From contig NZ_FOVH01000016.1 of the NCBI RefSeq assembly GCF_900115095.1, positions 62,001 through 126,000 of the forward strand: a stretch of 64,000 nt of DNA, in the 5' to 3' direction. Shown here one piece after another: positions 50,686 to 59,248 of this stretch. Source of the DNA: Actinomadura madurae (GTDB taxonomy: Bacteria > Actinomycetota > Actinomycetes > Streptosporangiales > Streptosporangiaceae). Within the stretch, counting starts at the first letter, position 1. Each line of letters starts with the position of its first letter. The translations under genes and the position numbers were made by a program. The notes beneath the pieces are model-generated. The model was given only the letters and a program-made list of their open reading frames with translations. It did no database searches and was not told where the DNA came from.

Positions 50686-51708
50686 TCAGCCGCTGAACCG
50701 CGGCGCCGGCGCCGGCTCGGTGCGGCCGTCGCGCTCGCGGAAGACCCCTCGGGCACGGTTGTGAGCGTCCGCCGGCGCTTCGCGCAGAGAGAGGACCGGC
50801 GAGACGCAGCAGTCACCGTCAGCGAAGAAGGCGGCCCACTCGTCGCGGGTGCGGGTGGCGAAGGTTTCGGTCAGCCGGGCCCGGATCGTCGGCCAGTTCC
50901 CGGGGTCGAGGTGCCGGCCGGCAGGCGCCACCTCGCCCTGCAGGCCGAGCCTCTCGACGAGAGCGGCGTAGAAGGCCGGCTCAAGCGCCCCCACCGCGAC
51001 GAAGAGGCCGTCGGCGCAGGTGTAGGTGTCGTAGAAGGGCGCGCCGCCGTCGAGCAGGTTGACGCCGGCCCGGTCGGCCCAGCCGCCTTCGGCGAGGAAG
51101 TCGTGGATCACCGTGCCGAGCAGCGCCGTACCGTCGAGGATCGCCGCGTCGACCACCTGGCCGCGGCCGTCGCGACGGGCGGCGAAGACGGCGGCGACCA
51201 GTCCGAGGGCGAGCAGCATCCCGCCGCCGCCGAAGTCGCCGAGCAGGTTCAGCGGGGGAACCGGCCGCTCGCCCTCGCGCCCGATCGCATGCAGGACGCC
51301 GCTGACCGCGAGGAAGTTGATGTCGTGGCCGGCGGTGGCGCTGTAGGGGCCCTCCTGGCCCCAACCGGTCATCCGCCCGTAGACGAGCGCCGGGTTGCGG
51401 GCCAGGCACTCGGCCGGGCCGAGCCCGAGCCGCTCCGCGGTCCCGGGGCGGTAGCCCTCGATCAGGGCGTCGGACCCGGCGACGAGCTCGAGCACCTCGG
51501 CCACGCCGGCGGCGCTCTTGAGGTCGATCTCCAGCGTGCGTTTGCCGCGGCCGAAAGCCTTCACGCGCCCCCAGGCGGCGGGATGCCCGCCGGGCCGGTC
51601 GATCCGTACGACCTCGGCTCCCAGATCGGCGAGCACCATCGCGCCGAACGGGCCGGGGCCGATGCCGGCGAGTTCGACCACTCGCACACCTGCGAGCGGA
51701 CCTTCCAT
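50686..51708 (-). CDS. CaiB/BaiF CoA-transferase family, alpha-methylacyl-CoA racemase-like
   Basis: The 340-residue product begins GPLAGVRVVELAGIGPGPFG, as in alpha-methylacyl-CoA racemases. The racemase general-base pair is visible: histidine in ATAGHDINFLAVSG (about 126) and aspartate in VVDAAILDGTALL (about 155). The CoA-binding RPGTAERLGLGP is also present. Racemases invert 2-methylacyl-CoA esters before beta-oxidation; CoA transfer is the alternative in this superfamily. The ATG at 51708 shares a base with the ligase stop (TGATG). Acting between a ligase and a thiolase, it fits breakdown of a branched acid. Confidence 0.9.
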   Translation of the reverse strand: MEGPLAGVRVVELAGIGPGPFGAMVLADLGAEVVRIDRPGGHPAAWGRVKAFGRGKRTLEIDLKSAAGVAEVLELVAGSDALIEGYRPGTAERLGLGPAECLARNPALVYGRMTGWGQEGPYSATAGHDINFLAVSGVLHAIGREGERPVPPLNLLGDFGGGGMLLALGLVAAVFAARRDGRGQVVDAAILDGTALLGTVIHDFLAEGGWADRAGVNLLDGGAPFYDTYTCADGLFVAVGALEPAFYAALVERLGLQGEVAPAGRHLDPGNWPTIRARLTETFATRTRDEWAAFFADGDCCVSPVLSLREAPADAHNRARGVFRERDGRTEPAPAPRFSG

Positions 51709-53384
51709 CACTGGCGTTGTCCCATCCGCTGAGCAGCGTCGAGGCCGCGGGTCTCCCGTCCGATCGCGCCGTTCACCACGGCCTCACGCAACGCGGCCTT
51801 GGAGAACTTCCCCGTGGCGGTCTTGGGGATTTCGTCGATCAGCAGCACCTGTTCGGGGACCCACCACCTGGCGACTCGTCCTCGCAGGTACTCCTGGACG
51901 TCGTGCTCGGACAGGGAGGCGCCCGGCACGGTGACGACACAGGCGAGGGGACGCTCGTCCCATTTCTCGTCGGGCACCGCGATGACGGCGGCCTCGATGA
52001 CGTCGGGATGACTCATGATCTCGTTCTCGAGCTCGACCGAGGAGATCCACTCGCCGCCCGACTTGACGAGGTCCTTGGTGCGGTCGACGATGCGGAGCTG
52101 CCCGTCGGGGGCGATGGTGGCGACGTCGCCGGTGCGCAGCCAGCCGTCCTCGGTGAAGGACCCGGCCGCCCGCTCTCCGGATCGCCCGTAGTAGGCGGCG
52201 GCGACCGTGGCGCCGGCGACCTGCAGTTCGCCCGCGGATCTGCCGTCCCAGGGCAGCGCCCTGCCCTTGTCGTCCACCACGCGCAGCCGGACCAGCGGCA
52301 GCGCGACCCCCGGGCGCGCCAGTGCCTCCGGTTCGCGGTCGCGGTCGCGGGCTGCGCGGTCGGACACATAGGCACTCGTCGCGACCGGGCTGGTCTCGGT
52401 CATCCCCCACCCGTTGCGCAGCGGCTGACCGATCGCCTCGTCGTACGCACGGGAGAGCGACAGCGGTACCGCGCCGCCGCCGCACACGATGTGACGCAGA
52501 CTCGACAGGTCGTGCCCGTCGAGATGCGGGAGCGCTCCACGCCAGACCGTCGTCACCGCCGCGGTGAACGTCACACGATGGCGTTCGATCTGTTTCACCA
52601 GTTCGGCCGGCGCGGTCGCGGTGCCGGGCATGACCAACTCCGCGCCGCACATGAGCGCCGCGTAGGGAAGGCCCCACGCGTTGACGTGGAACATCGGCAC
52701 CACCGGCAGGATGACGTCGGACTCGCTGAGCGCGAACGCGTCGGCGGTCTGCAGCATCAACGCGTGCAAGAGGATCGACCGGTGGTCGTAGAGGACCCCC
52801 TTTGGCAGACCGGTCGTGCCGGAGGTGTAGCAGAGGGCGGCAGCGGTTCGTTCGTCGTGGACGGGAAACCCGTCATCGGTGACGGGCACCGCTTCGGCGA
52901 GCAACCGCTCGTAGTCGCGGACGCGCGGGTCGTCCGGGATCTCCGCGGGGTCGCCGTCGTCCATGACCACGACGAAGCGGACCGTGCGGAACGACTCGAC
53001 GAGCGGCCAGACGACCGGCAGCAGGGACCGATCGACGAACAGGACGTCGTCCGCCGCGTCGTCGACGATGAAGGCGAGCTGCTCGCTGAACAACCGGTGG
53101 TTGATCGTGTGCAGAATCCGGCCCGTGGACGGAACCGCGACGTACAGTTCGAGGTGACGCTGGGTGTTCCAGCCGAAAGTGCCGACGCGTGCGCCGGCCG
53201 GCACGCCGAGGGCATCGAGAACAGCGGCAAGGCGACGTACGCGATGCGCGATCTCCCCGAAGGTCGCCTCGAGAACCCTTCCGGTCTGCGTGGTCACCAC
53301 CCGCTTGCCGCGGAACCGGACCTCCATCCGCTCCAACAGGTCTGAGAGGACCAGTGGACGGTCCTGCATCATGCCTGGTTGCAT
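51708..53384 (-). CDS. Acyl-CoA ligase (AMP-forming, medium/long-chain FadD type)
   Basis: The 558-residue product is an ANL-superfamily ligase: P-loop AALCYTSGTTGLPKGVLYDH (about 190), NGWGMTETSP (about 340), the hinge region DGWLRTGDVATIAPDGQLRI, VDRTKDLVKSGGEWISSVEL, and the catalytic lysine near the end in PKTATGKFSKAAL. It activates a carboxylic acid to its CoA ester. The start is the second ATG after AAGGAGG (53384); the frame is open upstream but only by chance. Its stop overlaps the CaiB start. It lies 77 bases after the alpha/beta hydrolase, whose acid product it would activate. Confidence 0.93.
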   Translation of the reverse strand: MQPGMMQDRPLVLSDLLERMEVRFRGKRVVTTQTGRVLEATFGEIAHRVRRLAAVLDALGVPAGARVGTFGWNTQRHLELYVAVPSTGRILHTINHRLFSEQLAFIVDDAADDVLFVDRSLLPVVWPLVESFRTVRFVVVMDDGDPAEIPDDPRVRDYERLLAEAVPVTDDGFPVHDERTAAALCYTSGTTGLPKGVLYDHRSILLHALMLQTADAFALSESDVILPVVPMFHVNAWGLPYAALMCGAELVMPGTATAPAELVKQIERHRVTFTAAVTTVWRGALPHLDGHDLSSLRHIVCGGGAVPLSLSRAYDEAIGQPLRNGWGMTETSPVATSAYVSDRAARDRDREPEALARPGVALPLVRLRVVDDKGRALPWDGRSAGELQVAGATVAAAYYGRSGERAAGSFTEDGWLRTGDVATIAPDGQLRIVDRTKDLVKSGGEWISSVELENEIMSHPDVIEAAVIAVPDEKWDERPLACVVTVPGASLSEHDVQEYLRGRVARWWVPEQVLLIDEIPKTATGKFSKAALREAVVNGAIGRETRGLDAAQRMGQRQ

Positions 53385-53461
53385 CATCCCTCCTTCTCTG
53401 GATACCGACCGGACGTCACAGAGCGGCCGATCCGGTGTGCGCCCGGGCCGCTCGCGTTTCG

Positions 53462-54685
53462 TCACGAGTGCAGGACCGTGTCCAGCCAGTCGTAGATCAC
53501 CGAGGACGCGTAGCGCATGACATCGACCTGGTTGTGCAACTCGCCGCCGCGCCGGGCCGTGAAGACGTGGTGGGCGTGCGGGGCAGTGAGATGCTGGACG
53601 AGCTGCGCCGGCTGCCCGCCGAGGGCCATGTCCTCGTCGGCCTCCAGGACCAGGACGGGACACGTGATCTGTTCCGCGACACCGTCCCGGACGTTGAAGT
53701 CGCAGATCCGCCTCAGCAGCATGCGCGGGGACTCGGTGCCCATCACCCAGCTTCCGTGGTCGAAGAACCAGCGGGCCGTGCCGCTCTCCGAGATCCGCCG
53801 CTGGATGTATTCGTCCAGTTCCACGTCGGACTCGGCGCCGAGCCGGTCGAGGAGAACCTCCCGCGGGTCGGGGAGCTCTCCGAGGACGAAGTCCAGCGCG
53901 ACGGTGCTCATGTCGTAGACGCCGTCCCAGGCGACCACGGCGGCCAGACGCCGCTCGAACGCCGCCGCGCGAGGGGCGAGTGCGCCTCCCATGCTGATCC
54001 CGATCAGCGCGATGCGCTCGGCGTCCACCTCGTCGCGGGTCTCGAGGTAGTCGACGACCGGACCGACGACGTGCTCCCAGTCGGGACGGAACGTCAGGCC
54101 CTGGGACCGGATGACCTGCCCCTGGCCGGGCCCCTCGAAGGCGAGAACGTGGTAGCCCCGGTCGTGGCCGGCTCTTCCACCGAACGAGTAGATCTCTTCG
54201 GCGGTGCCGTCGAATCCGTTGTGGATGACCACCGTCGGCTTGGGGGTGGACGATTCGCCGGCGGCGCGGAAGAAGTAGGCCGGCAAATGTCCAGTGCCGT
54301 AGGGGATCTCCACTGTCTCGATCTCGGGATCGTGCAGTCTTGCGGCGCGGTGGAAGCTTTCGACCGACATCTTCGACGTGCGATGAATCCGCGGATCTCC
54401 CGGGGATCCATGGAGGAAGAACTCCGCCGTCCGGTAATAGTTCGCACAACGCAGGTACGCATCACGCGCCGAAACCTTGTGCTGGGACTCGGTTCCGGCA
54501 GTGCGATCGAACAGCCACTGCGCGGTGTCGAACCACTCGTCGTGCCAGCTGTCGTAGTCGCCGTCGACTATCCGTGCCGCGGTGGCCAGACACTCACCGA
54601 TCTCTGCCGCGCCGTAGGAAGTCTGACCCATTGTCCGCATGAACTCGAACTCGAACTGCGTGTCTTTCTTGAAGAAGTGAGCCAT
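53462..54685 (-). CDS. Alpha/beta hydrolase of the 2,6-dihydropseudooxynicotine hydrolase / FrsA-like group
   Basis: The 407-residue product has a helical N-terminal cap (FLHGSPGDPRIHRTSKMSVE) and a hydrolase core with oxyanion stretch VVIHNGFDGTAEEIY, nucleophile elbow LIGISMGGALAPRA (serine at about 245), acid residue in LVLEADEDMALGG and the histidine in GGELHNQVDVM. This architecture is found in C-C bond hydrolases such as 2,6-dihydroxypseudooxynicotine hydrolase, where a 1,3-diketone-like bond is cut to give an acid. The ATG at 54685 has GAAGGTGG upstream. It is first in its operon and faces the TetR operator at 54754-54776. Confidence 0.87.
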   Translation of the reverse strand: MAHFFKKDTQFEFEFMRTMGQTSYGAAEIGECLATAARIVDGDYDSWHDEWFDTAQWLFDRTAGTESQHKVSARDAYLRCANYYRTAEFFLHGSPGDPRIHRTSKMSVESFHRAARLHDPEIETVEIPYGTGHLPAYFFRAAGESSTPKPTVVIHNGFDGTAEEIYSFGGRAGHDRGYHVLAFEGPGQGQVIRSQGLTFRPDWEHVVGPVVDYLETRDEVDAERIALIGISMGGALAPRAAAFERRLAAVVAWDGVYDMSTVALDFVLGELPDPREVLLDRLGAESDVELDEYIQRRISESGTARWFFDHGSWVMGTESPRMLLRRICDFNVRDGVAEQITCPVLVLEADEDMALGGQPAQLVQHLTAPHAHHVFTARRGGELHNQVDVMRYASSVIYDWLDTVLHS

Positions 54686-54753
54686 GTCGCCACCTTCGTG
54701 ATCCAGTCGGCCGGCAGAGCGCTGCCCCGGACGTCGGATCCAGACCCAGCACA

Positions 54754-54776
54754 CGAGACGGTACCGTACCGTCTCG
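54754..54776. promoter_or_regulatory. 23-bp TetR operator palindrome, site 1
   Basis: CGAGACGGTAC, a central C, then GTACCGTCTCG form a perfect 11-bp inverted repeat in the gap between the divergent hydrolase and tetR genes. A 20/23 match occurs at 55792-55814 before the permease operon. The TetR protein encoded at 54926-55537 is the obvious binder. Confidence 0.82.
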
Positions 54777-54925
54777 CCCGCAAGGTAGCGCGAGCCCGCT
54801 CGCCACGTCCAGTCCCCGCCACGCGCTGCGAATGCTCACGGGCCGGCACCGACCGTCGCCGACCGGGGCGGCGGAGCGCATCGGGGTGGTACATCACCGC
54901 GCGAGTGCCTGGTAGGTTCCTAGGC

Positions 54926-55537
54926 GTGAGCAAGCGATCATCTACTCCTGCCTCCAGACGGTCGAGCTCCAACCTCAGCCCCGAATTGACGGTCGCCATC
55001 ACCGAGGCGGTACTCAGCGAACTCGCCGAGGTGGGCTTCGGGCAGCTGTCCATGGACGGAGTCGCCCGAAGGGCGAGAGCGGGCAAGAGCGCGCTCTACC
55101 GGCGCTGGCCCTCCAAGCAGGAAATGGTCCTGGACGCGGTCTCAAGTGTCAGCGTTCCCATAGCGGACGTGCGGACTTCGCACGATCTGCGGACCGTCGT
55201 GACGTTGCTGGTCGAGTCGGTCGACAACTGGCTGAGCGATGACATGAATCGGCGAATCCTGCCCGACCTCCTGGCCGAGGCGCTGCGCAATCCGGACCTC
55301 GGCGAAGCGTTGACAACGCGCATCGGCCTGATCCGCCGGACTCACTATCGCAGGGTGCTGGAGGAACGGATCAGTACCGGGGAAGTGGACGCCGACGCTG
55401 ACATCGAGTACGCCCTCGATCTGCTGGCAGGTCCCCTTTTCTGGAGAGTGTGCGGCCGCCGGCAGAGCTCGTCGCCGGCGCTGCGCGAAAACGTCGTCCA
55501 ATCTGTTCTTGACGTTCTGCGCGGGGCGACCCGATAG
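54926..55537 (+). CDS. TetR-family transcriptional repressor
   Basis: The 203-residue product starts at the GTG at 54926. After a serine-rich tail comes the TetR helix-turn-helix (AITEAVLSELAEVGFGQLSM, DGVARRARAGKSALYRRWPS, KQEMVLDAV). The C-terminal ligand domain of about 130 residues (TTRIGLIRRTHYRRVLEERI, YALDLLAGPLFWRV) resembles the TetR_C_11 type. A frame continues upstream to 53189, but that part runs antisense through the hydrolase and has no relation. It most likely represses both flanking operons through the two 23-bp palindromes. Confidence 0.92.
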   Translation: MSKRSSTPASRRSSSNLSPELTVAITEAVLSELAEVGFGQLSMDGVARRARAGKSALYRRWPSKQEMVLDAVSSVSVPIADVRTSHDLRTVVTLLVESVDNWLSDDMNRRILPDLLAEALRNPDLGEALTTRIGLIRRTHYRRVLEERISTGEVDADADIEYALDLLAGPLFWRVCGRRQSSSPALRENVVQSVLDVLRGATR

Positions 55538-55555
55538 CTCGGGCCTGACCGCGCC

Positions 55556-55581
55556 GGGCCCGGCTTGAAAGCCGGGCCCTT
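55556..55581 (+). terminator. Intrinsic terminator of tetR
   Basis: GGGCCCGGCT (55556-55565) pairs with AGCCGGGCCC (55570-55579) around TGAA, followed by TT. It lies 19 bases past the tetR stop. Confidence 0.85.
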
Positions 55582-55791
55582 CCCTCCCTGAAGTCCATCT
55601 CGGAGAGAACGCCGGATCCGTCCGGAGTGTGCCCATCCACCTGCCGTCGCGGGTGCCGGACGATCGCCCGGTACCGCGACGCGCGGCCCACCTCCGCGGT
55701 GTCGGCCGGAGCCGCGCGGCCCGCCCGGGCACGCGTCGGCCGATCCCGACCCTTGCGAAGCCGCACATGAGGACTTACTCTGCCATCACGG

Positions 55792-55814
55792 CGAGACGAT
55801 CCCGTTCCGTCTCG
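55792..55814. promoter_or_regulatory. 23-bp TetR operator palindrome, site 2
   Basis: CGAGACG and CGTCTCG at the same spacing as site 1, with 20 of 23 bases identical to it. It lies 150 bases before the permease start, within a 382-base gap (55582-55963) that otherwise contains no gene, so it ties the permease operon to the same repressor. Confidence 0.78.
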
Positions 55815-55963
55815 CGGTGACCTCGCGATTCATCGGCTCAGCGAATCCACCCACGATCTCCTGACGGCCCTGAGGCGACACGCCCACAGCACGGGGTCCC
55901 CCGGCGAACCACACCGCGGCGGGCGACGTCCACGACGGAGCGACGAACAATGGGAGACCCGAC

Positions 55964-57388
55964 ATGACAGGGCTCGAGGACACTCGAACGAGCACCACCG
56001 ACCGGCAACTGCGACGAGGGACGATCGGCGTCGTCGGAATGCTGTTCATGGTCATCGCGGGGACGGCGCCGCTGACCGCGATGGCATCGAACTTCGCGCT
56101 GAGCATCGGGATCGGCGCGGGAATCGGAACGCTCGGCTGGATCCTCGTGGTGGCGGCGCTCCTGTTCGTGTTCACCGCCGGCTACGTCGTCCTGAGCAGG
56201 CATGTCGTCAACGCCGGGGCGTACTTCGCCTTCATGGCGTACGGGCTGGGCCGTACGGTCGGGGCCGCGACGGCGTTCATAGCCGGCATCGCCTACAACA
56301 TGGCCACCATCGCGATGGTCGCCGCGACCGGATACTTCGCCAAAGTCACGGTCAGCCAGTACCTGAGCCTCGACCTCGCCTGGTACTGGTACACGCTCGC
56401 CGCCCTCGCCGTGGTCTGGGCGGCCGGCCACTTCGGGGTGTCGATCGCAGCACGACTCGCGACCGCGATCTGCATCGCCCAGTTCGCACTGGTCGGCGCG
56501 CTGATCATCGCGGTGCTGCTGCGCCGGTCCGGCTCCTTCACCCTGGACGGCCTCTCACCGGACTCGATGTTCAGCGGGAACTTCGCACTCACCCTGGTCT
56601 TCTGCCTGCTCTCGTTCGCGAGCTACGAGGCCGCCGCCATCTACGGCGAGGAGTGCGAGGCGCCGGCCAAGAGCATCCGCACGGCGACCTACCTGGCACT
56701 CGGACTGCTGGTCGCCCTGTTCTTCGTCGCGACGTGGAGCTTCATCGCGGCATTCGACGACGTGACCGCGCTGGCCGCGGCCGACCCCGGAGCGCTCGTC
56801 ACAGCCGCCGCCGACGAGTATCTGGGCGAGTGGGCGGGGTCGCTCATCGCGGTGTGCATCGTGCTCAGCTTCCTGGCCGCGGCGACCGCATTCCACAACA
56901 TGGCGGCGCGCTACCACTTCTCTCTGTCGAGAGCGGGACTGCTTCCCACCCGCCTCGCACGCATCCATCACCGGTACGGCACGCCCGCGAACGCCACGCA
57001 ACTGCAGGTCGTGCTGTCCCTGTCCGTCATAGCGCTGTTCGCGGTGGCCGGGCTGGACCCCCTGCTCAATCTCTTCCCGACGGTTTCCGGCGTCACCTCG
57101 CTCGCCACCATCTATGTGATGGCCGGGTGCTGCCTGAGCGTCATCGTGTCCTCTCTGCGCGGCACCGTGTCCGGCTCGATGTGGTCGACCAGGATCGCAC
57201 CGGCCATCGCCGGCACCGGACTTCTCATCGTCGGCGGAATCATCGTGGCCAATTACGAGGACGTCACCGGAAGCGACTCCCCGTACATCGTCGCGATGCC
57301 GCTGATCCTCGTCGTCGGCGCCGCGTACGGAGCGTTCGCCATACGCCGCAGCCCTGACATCAGGCTGGAGAACTACCTCACCGAATAG
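55964..57388 (+). CDS. APC-superfamily amino acid permease
   Basis: The 474-residue product has twelve hydrophobic helices. TM1 contains the APC unwound substrate segment (MVIAGTAPLTAMASNFALSI), and the conserved FASYEAAAIYGEECEAPAKSI after TM6 is the amino acid permease signature. The last helices end in FAIRRSPDIRLENYLTE. The ATG at 55964 follows GGGAGACCCGAC. It should bring an amino acid or amine into the cell for the enzymes encoded next. It is the first gene of the TetR-site-2 operon, with 52 bases to the next gene. Confidence 0.92.
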   Translation: MTGLEDTRTSTTDRQLRRGTIGVVGMLFMVIAGTAPLTAMASNFALSIGIGAGIGTLGWILVVAALLFVFTAGYVVLSRHVVNAGAYFAFMAYGLGRTVGAATAFIAGIAYNMATIAMVAATGYFAKVTVSQYLSLDLAWYWYTLAALAVVWAAGHFGVSIAARLATAICIAQFALVGALIIAVLLRRSGSFTLDGLSPDSMFSGNFALTLVFCLLSFASYEAAAIYGEECEAPAKSIRTATYLALGLLVALFFVATWSFIAAFDDVTALAAADPGALVTAAADEYLGEWAGSLIAVCIVLSFLAAATAFHNMAARYHFSLSRAGLLPTRLARIHHRYGTPANATQLQVVLSLSVIALFAVAGLDPLLNLFPTVSGVTSLATIYVMAGCCLSVIVSSLRGTVSGSMWSTRIAPAIAGTGLLIVGGIIVANYEDVTGSDSPYIVAMPLILVVGAAYGAFAIRRSPDIRLENYLTE

Positions 57389-57440
57389 CCGTGCCCGGTC
57401 CAGCCCTCTCACGAAGTCGACACCGATAGGACGATAGACA

Positions 57441-58199
57441 GTGACCACCATTCCTTCAGCGCTGCGGGGCAAGACCGCCGTCGTCACAGGGGCCAGCTCG
57501 GGTATCGGTGCGCAGATCGCGCGAGAGATGCACGCCGCCGGCGCGAATGTGCTCCTGGTGGGGCGCGACGCATCACGTCTGGATTCCTGCGCCCGTTCGA
57601 TCTCCGGCGATCGCGACGCCGTCGGCCATCTGAGCGTCGACGTGACCGGCGCTTCGGCGCCGGACGAGATCGTCGATCATGCCGTCAAGAAGTTCGGCGG
57701 GATCGATGTCCTGGTCAACGCCGCGGGCATCTTCACCCCGACACCCTTCGGTGAGACGACGGACCAGATCCTCGACGAGCAGTGGAACGTGAACGTGCGG
57801 GCCCCGTTCCGGCTGGCCCGCACCGCCGTCACCCGCATGAACGAGGGCGCTTCGATCATCTTCGTATCGTCCATCTGCGGCTACGCCGGATTCCCCAACT
57901 CCAGCGCGTACTGTGCGACCAAGGGCGCGGTCGAACTGCTGGTCAAGGCGCTCACCGCGGAGCTGTCCCCCCGCGGCATCCGCGTCAACGCGGTCGCGCC
58001 GGGCAACGTCCGTACCAGTATCAACGCGCACCTCTTCGCCGACCCGGCGTACGAGCGGCAGATGCTCGACGCGACGCCGGCCGGACGTATCGGCGAGGTT
58101 CAGGACATAGCGCCCGCGGTCGTTTTCCTGGCCTCCCCGGCTGCCTCCTACATCCACGGTTCGAGCCTCCTCATCGACGGCGGATGGATCGCGAACTGA
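57441..58199 (+). CDS. Short-chain dehydrogenase/reductase (SDR)
   Basis: The 252-residue classical SDR has cofactor motif VTGASSGIGAQIA, NAAG at about 91, catalytic serine in FVSSICGYAGF, YCATK with tyrosine and lysine (about 156-160), and a C-terminal GSSLLIDGGWI. It oxidises or reduces a hydroxyl/keto group with NAD(P). The start is the GTG at 57441. In this operon it could act on the side-chain hydroxyl of the substrate or on the aldehyde released by the lyase. Its stop overlaps the kinase start. Confidence 0.93.
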   Translation: MTTIPSALRGKTAVVTGASSGIGAQIAREMHAAGANVLLVGRDASRLDSCARSISGDRDAVGHLSVDVTGASAPDEIVDHAVKKFGGIDVLVNAAGIFTPTPFGETTDQILDEQWNVNVRAPFRLARTAVTRMNEGASIIFVSSICGYAGFPNSSAYCATKGAVELLVKALTAELSPRGIRVNAVAPGNVRTSINAHLFADPAYERQMLDATPAGRIGEVQDIAPAVVFLASPAASYIHGSSLLIDGGWIAN

Positions 58200-59248
58200 A
58201 CGTGGAAGACACCGCACATCCGCCGACCGGCCTGGCAGCGCTCCTTGCCCGCGAGTACGGGCTCGAAGGGGCCTGGGATCGCCTGGGTTCCGAGCGCGAC
58301 GACACGTTCCGGCTTCGCGCGGCCGATGAGGCGTTCCTGGTCAAGGTGAGCCCGCCGGCTGAGCCGTTCGAGTCGATCGACCTGCAGATCTCGGCGATCA
58401 CACACCTCGCTCGCACGACCTGTCTGCCGGTTCCCCGGATCCGCCGCACGCTCGGCCGGGCACCGGCCACGATCCTGCCGGCGGCGGGTGACGATCAGCC
58501 GGCCCGGATCGTCCATGTCATGCGGTTCCTTCCGGGGAGCGACCTCGCTTCGCATCGAATGACCTTCGGTCAGGCGGAGCGCGTGGGCGAGGTCCACGGC
58601 GAGGTCACGCGGGCACTCGCGCGCTTTCATCACACTCGGGAGCGACGGCGCCTCATCTGGGACCTGGCGGAATTGCCGGCGTTGGCGGAACTGGCCGATG
58701 GGCTGGCGGATCGGGCTCATCGGGAGCTGGCGCGTCGGGTCATGCGGTGCTTCGAGTGCACGGTCATGCCGCTCGCGAACGAATTCGCCCGGCAGGTCGT
58801 TCATGGGGATTTCAGCGTGTACAACGTTCTCGCCGATCCGTCGACCCCCGGATTCGTCACGGGTGTCGTCGACTTCGGCGACCTGCACCACGGGCCCGTG
58901 GTCTTCGATCTGGCCATCGCGCTGTCCAATCTGCTCGACCACCGCATGGCCGATCCTTGGTCGGCGGGAGCACGGCATGTCACCGGATTCCTCAAAGTGC
59001 GGCCACTGCCACGGCACCACCGCGAGGCGCTCGCGGTGGCGGCGGTGGCGCGCAGCCTCCAGCGCGCCTTGCTCTCGGAGTCGCGTGCACAGAATGACCC
59101 GGTTCGGGCCGAGTACGTCCTGGGACACGCACGCAGCGACTGGCCCAACATCGAAGCCGGGCTGGAGACCATCGAAATCGCGACGGCTCATTTCTCAAAT
59201 GCTGGCTCGCGCGAGTGTCGGACACAGTCGTACGGAGAATCGAGATGA
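58184..59248 (+). CDS. APH-fold small-molecule kinase (hydroxylysine/choline-kinase-like)
   Basis: The 354-residue product is an aminoglycoside-phosphotransferase-fold kinase: nucleotide-binding lysine in EAFLVKVSPPAEP (about 48), catalytic loop VVHGDFSVYNVLAD (about 205) and metal-binding VVDFGDLHHGPVVFDL (about 225). Its immediate neighbour is a class-III aminotransferase-fold phospho-lyase. In animals the matching pair is hydroxylysine kinase with phosphohydroxylysine phospho-lyase (and ethanolamine-phosphate phospho-lyase), and in bacteria the two are sometimes fused. So it probably phosphorylates an amino alcohol or hydroxy-amino acid, not an antibiotic. Start is ATG 58184, or GTG 58202. 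Confidence 0.85.
   Translation: MDRELNVEDTAHPPTGLAALLAREYGLEGAWDRLGSERDDTFRLRAADEAFLVKVSPPAEPFESIDLQISAITHLARTTCLPVPRIRRTLGRAPATILPAAGDDQPARIVHVMRFLPGSDLASHRMTFGQAERVGEVHGEVTRALARFHHTRERRRLIWDLAELPALAELADGLADRAHRELARRVMRCFECTVMPLANEFARQVVHGDFSVYNVLADPSTPGFVTGVVDFGDLHHGPVVFDLAIALSNLLDHRMADPWSAGARHVTGFLKVRPLPRHHREALAVAAVARSLQRALLSESRAQNDPVRAEYVLGHARSDWPNIEAGLETIEIATAHFSNAGSRECRTQSYGESR

Noticed and set aside
53189..54925. A long open frame upstream of tetR that would give a 782-residue protein
   Set aside because: It runs antisense through the hydrolase gene and has no domain; the TetR homology begins only after the GTG at 54926.
58184..59248. Aminoglycoside resistance gene
   Set aside because: The APH fold is shared by many small-molecule kinases. 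The adjacent phospho-lyase and the catabolic operon fit hydroxylysine/amino-alcohol phosphorylation better.
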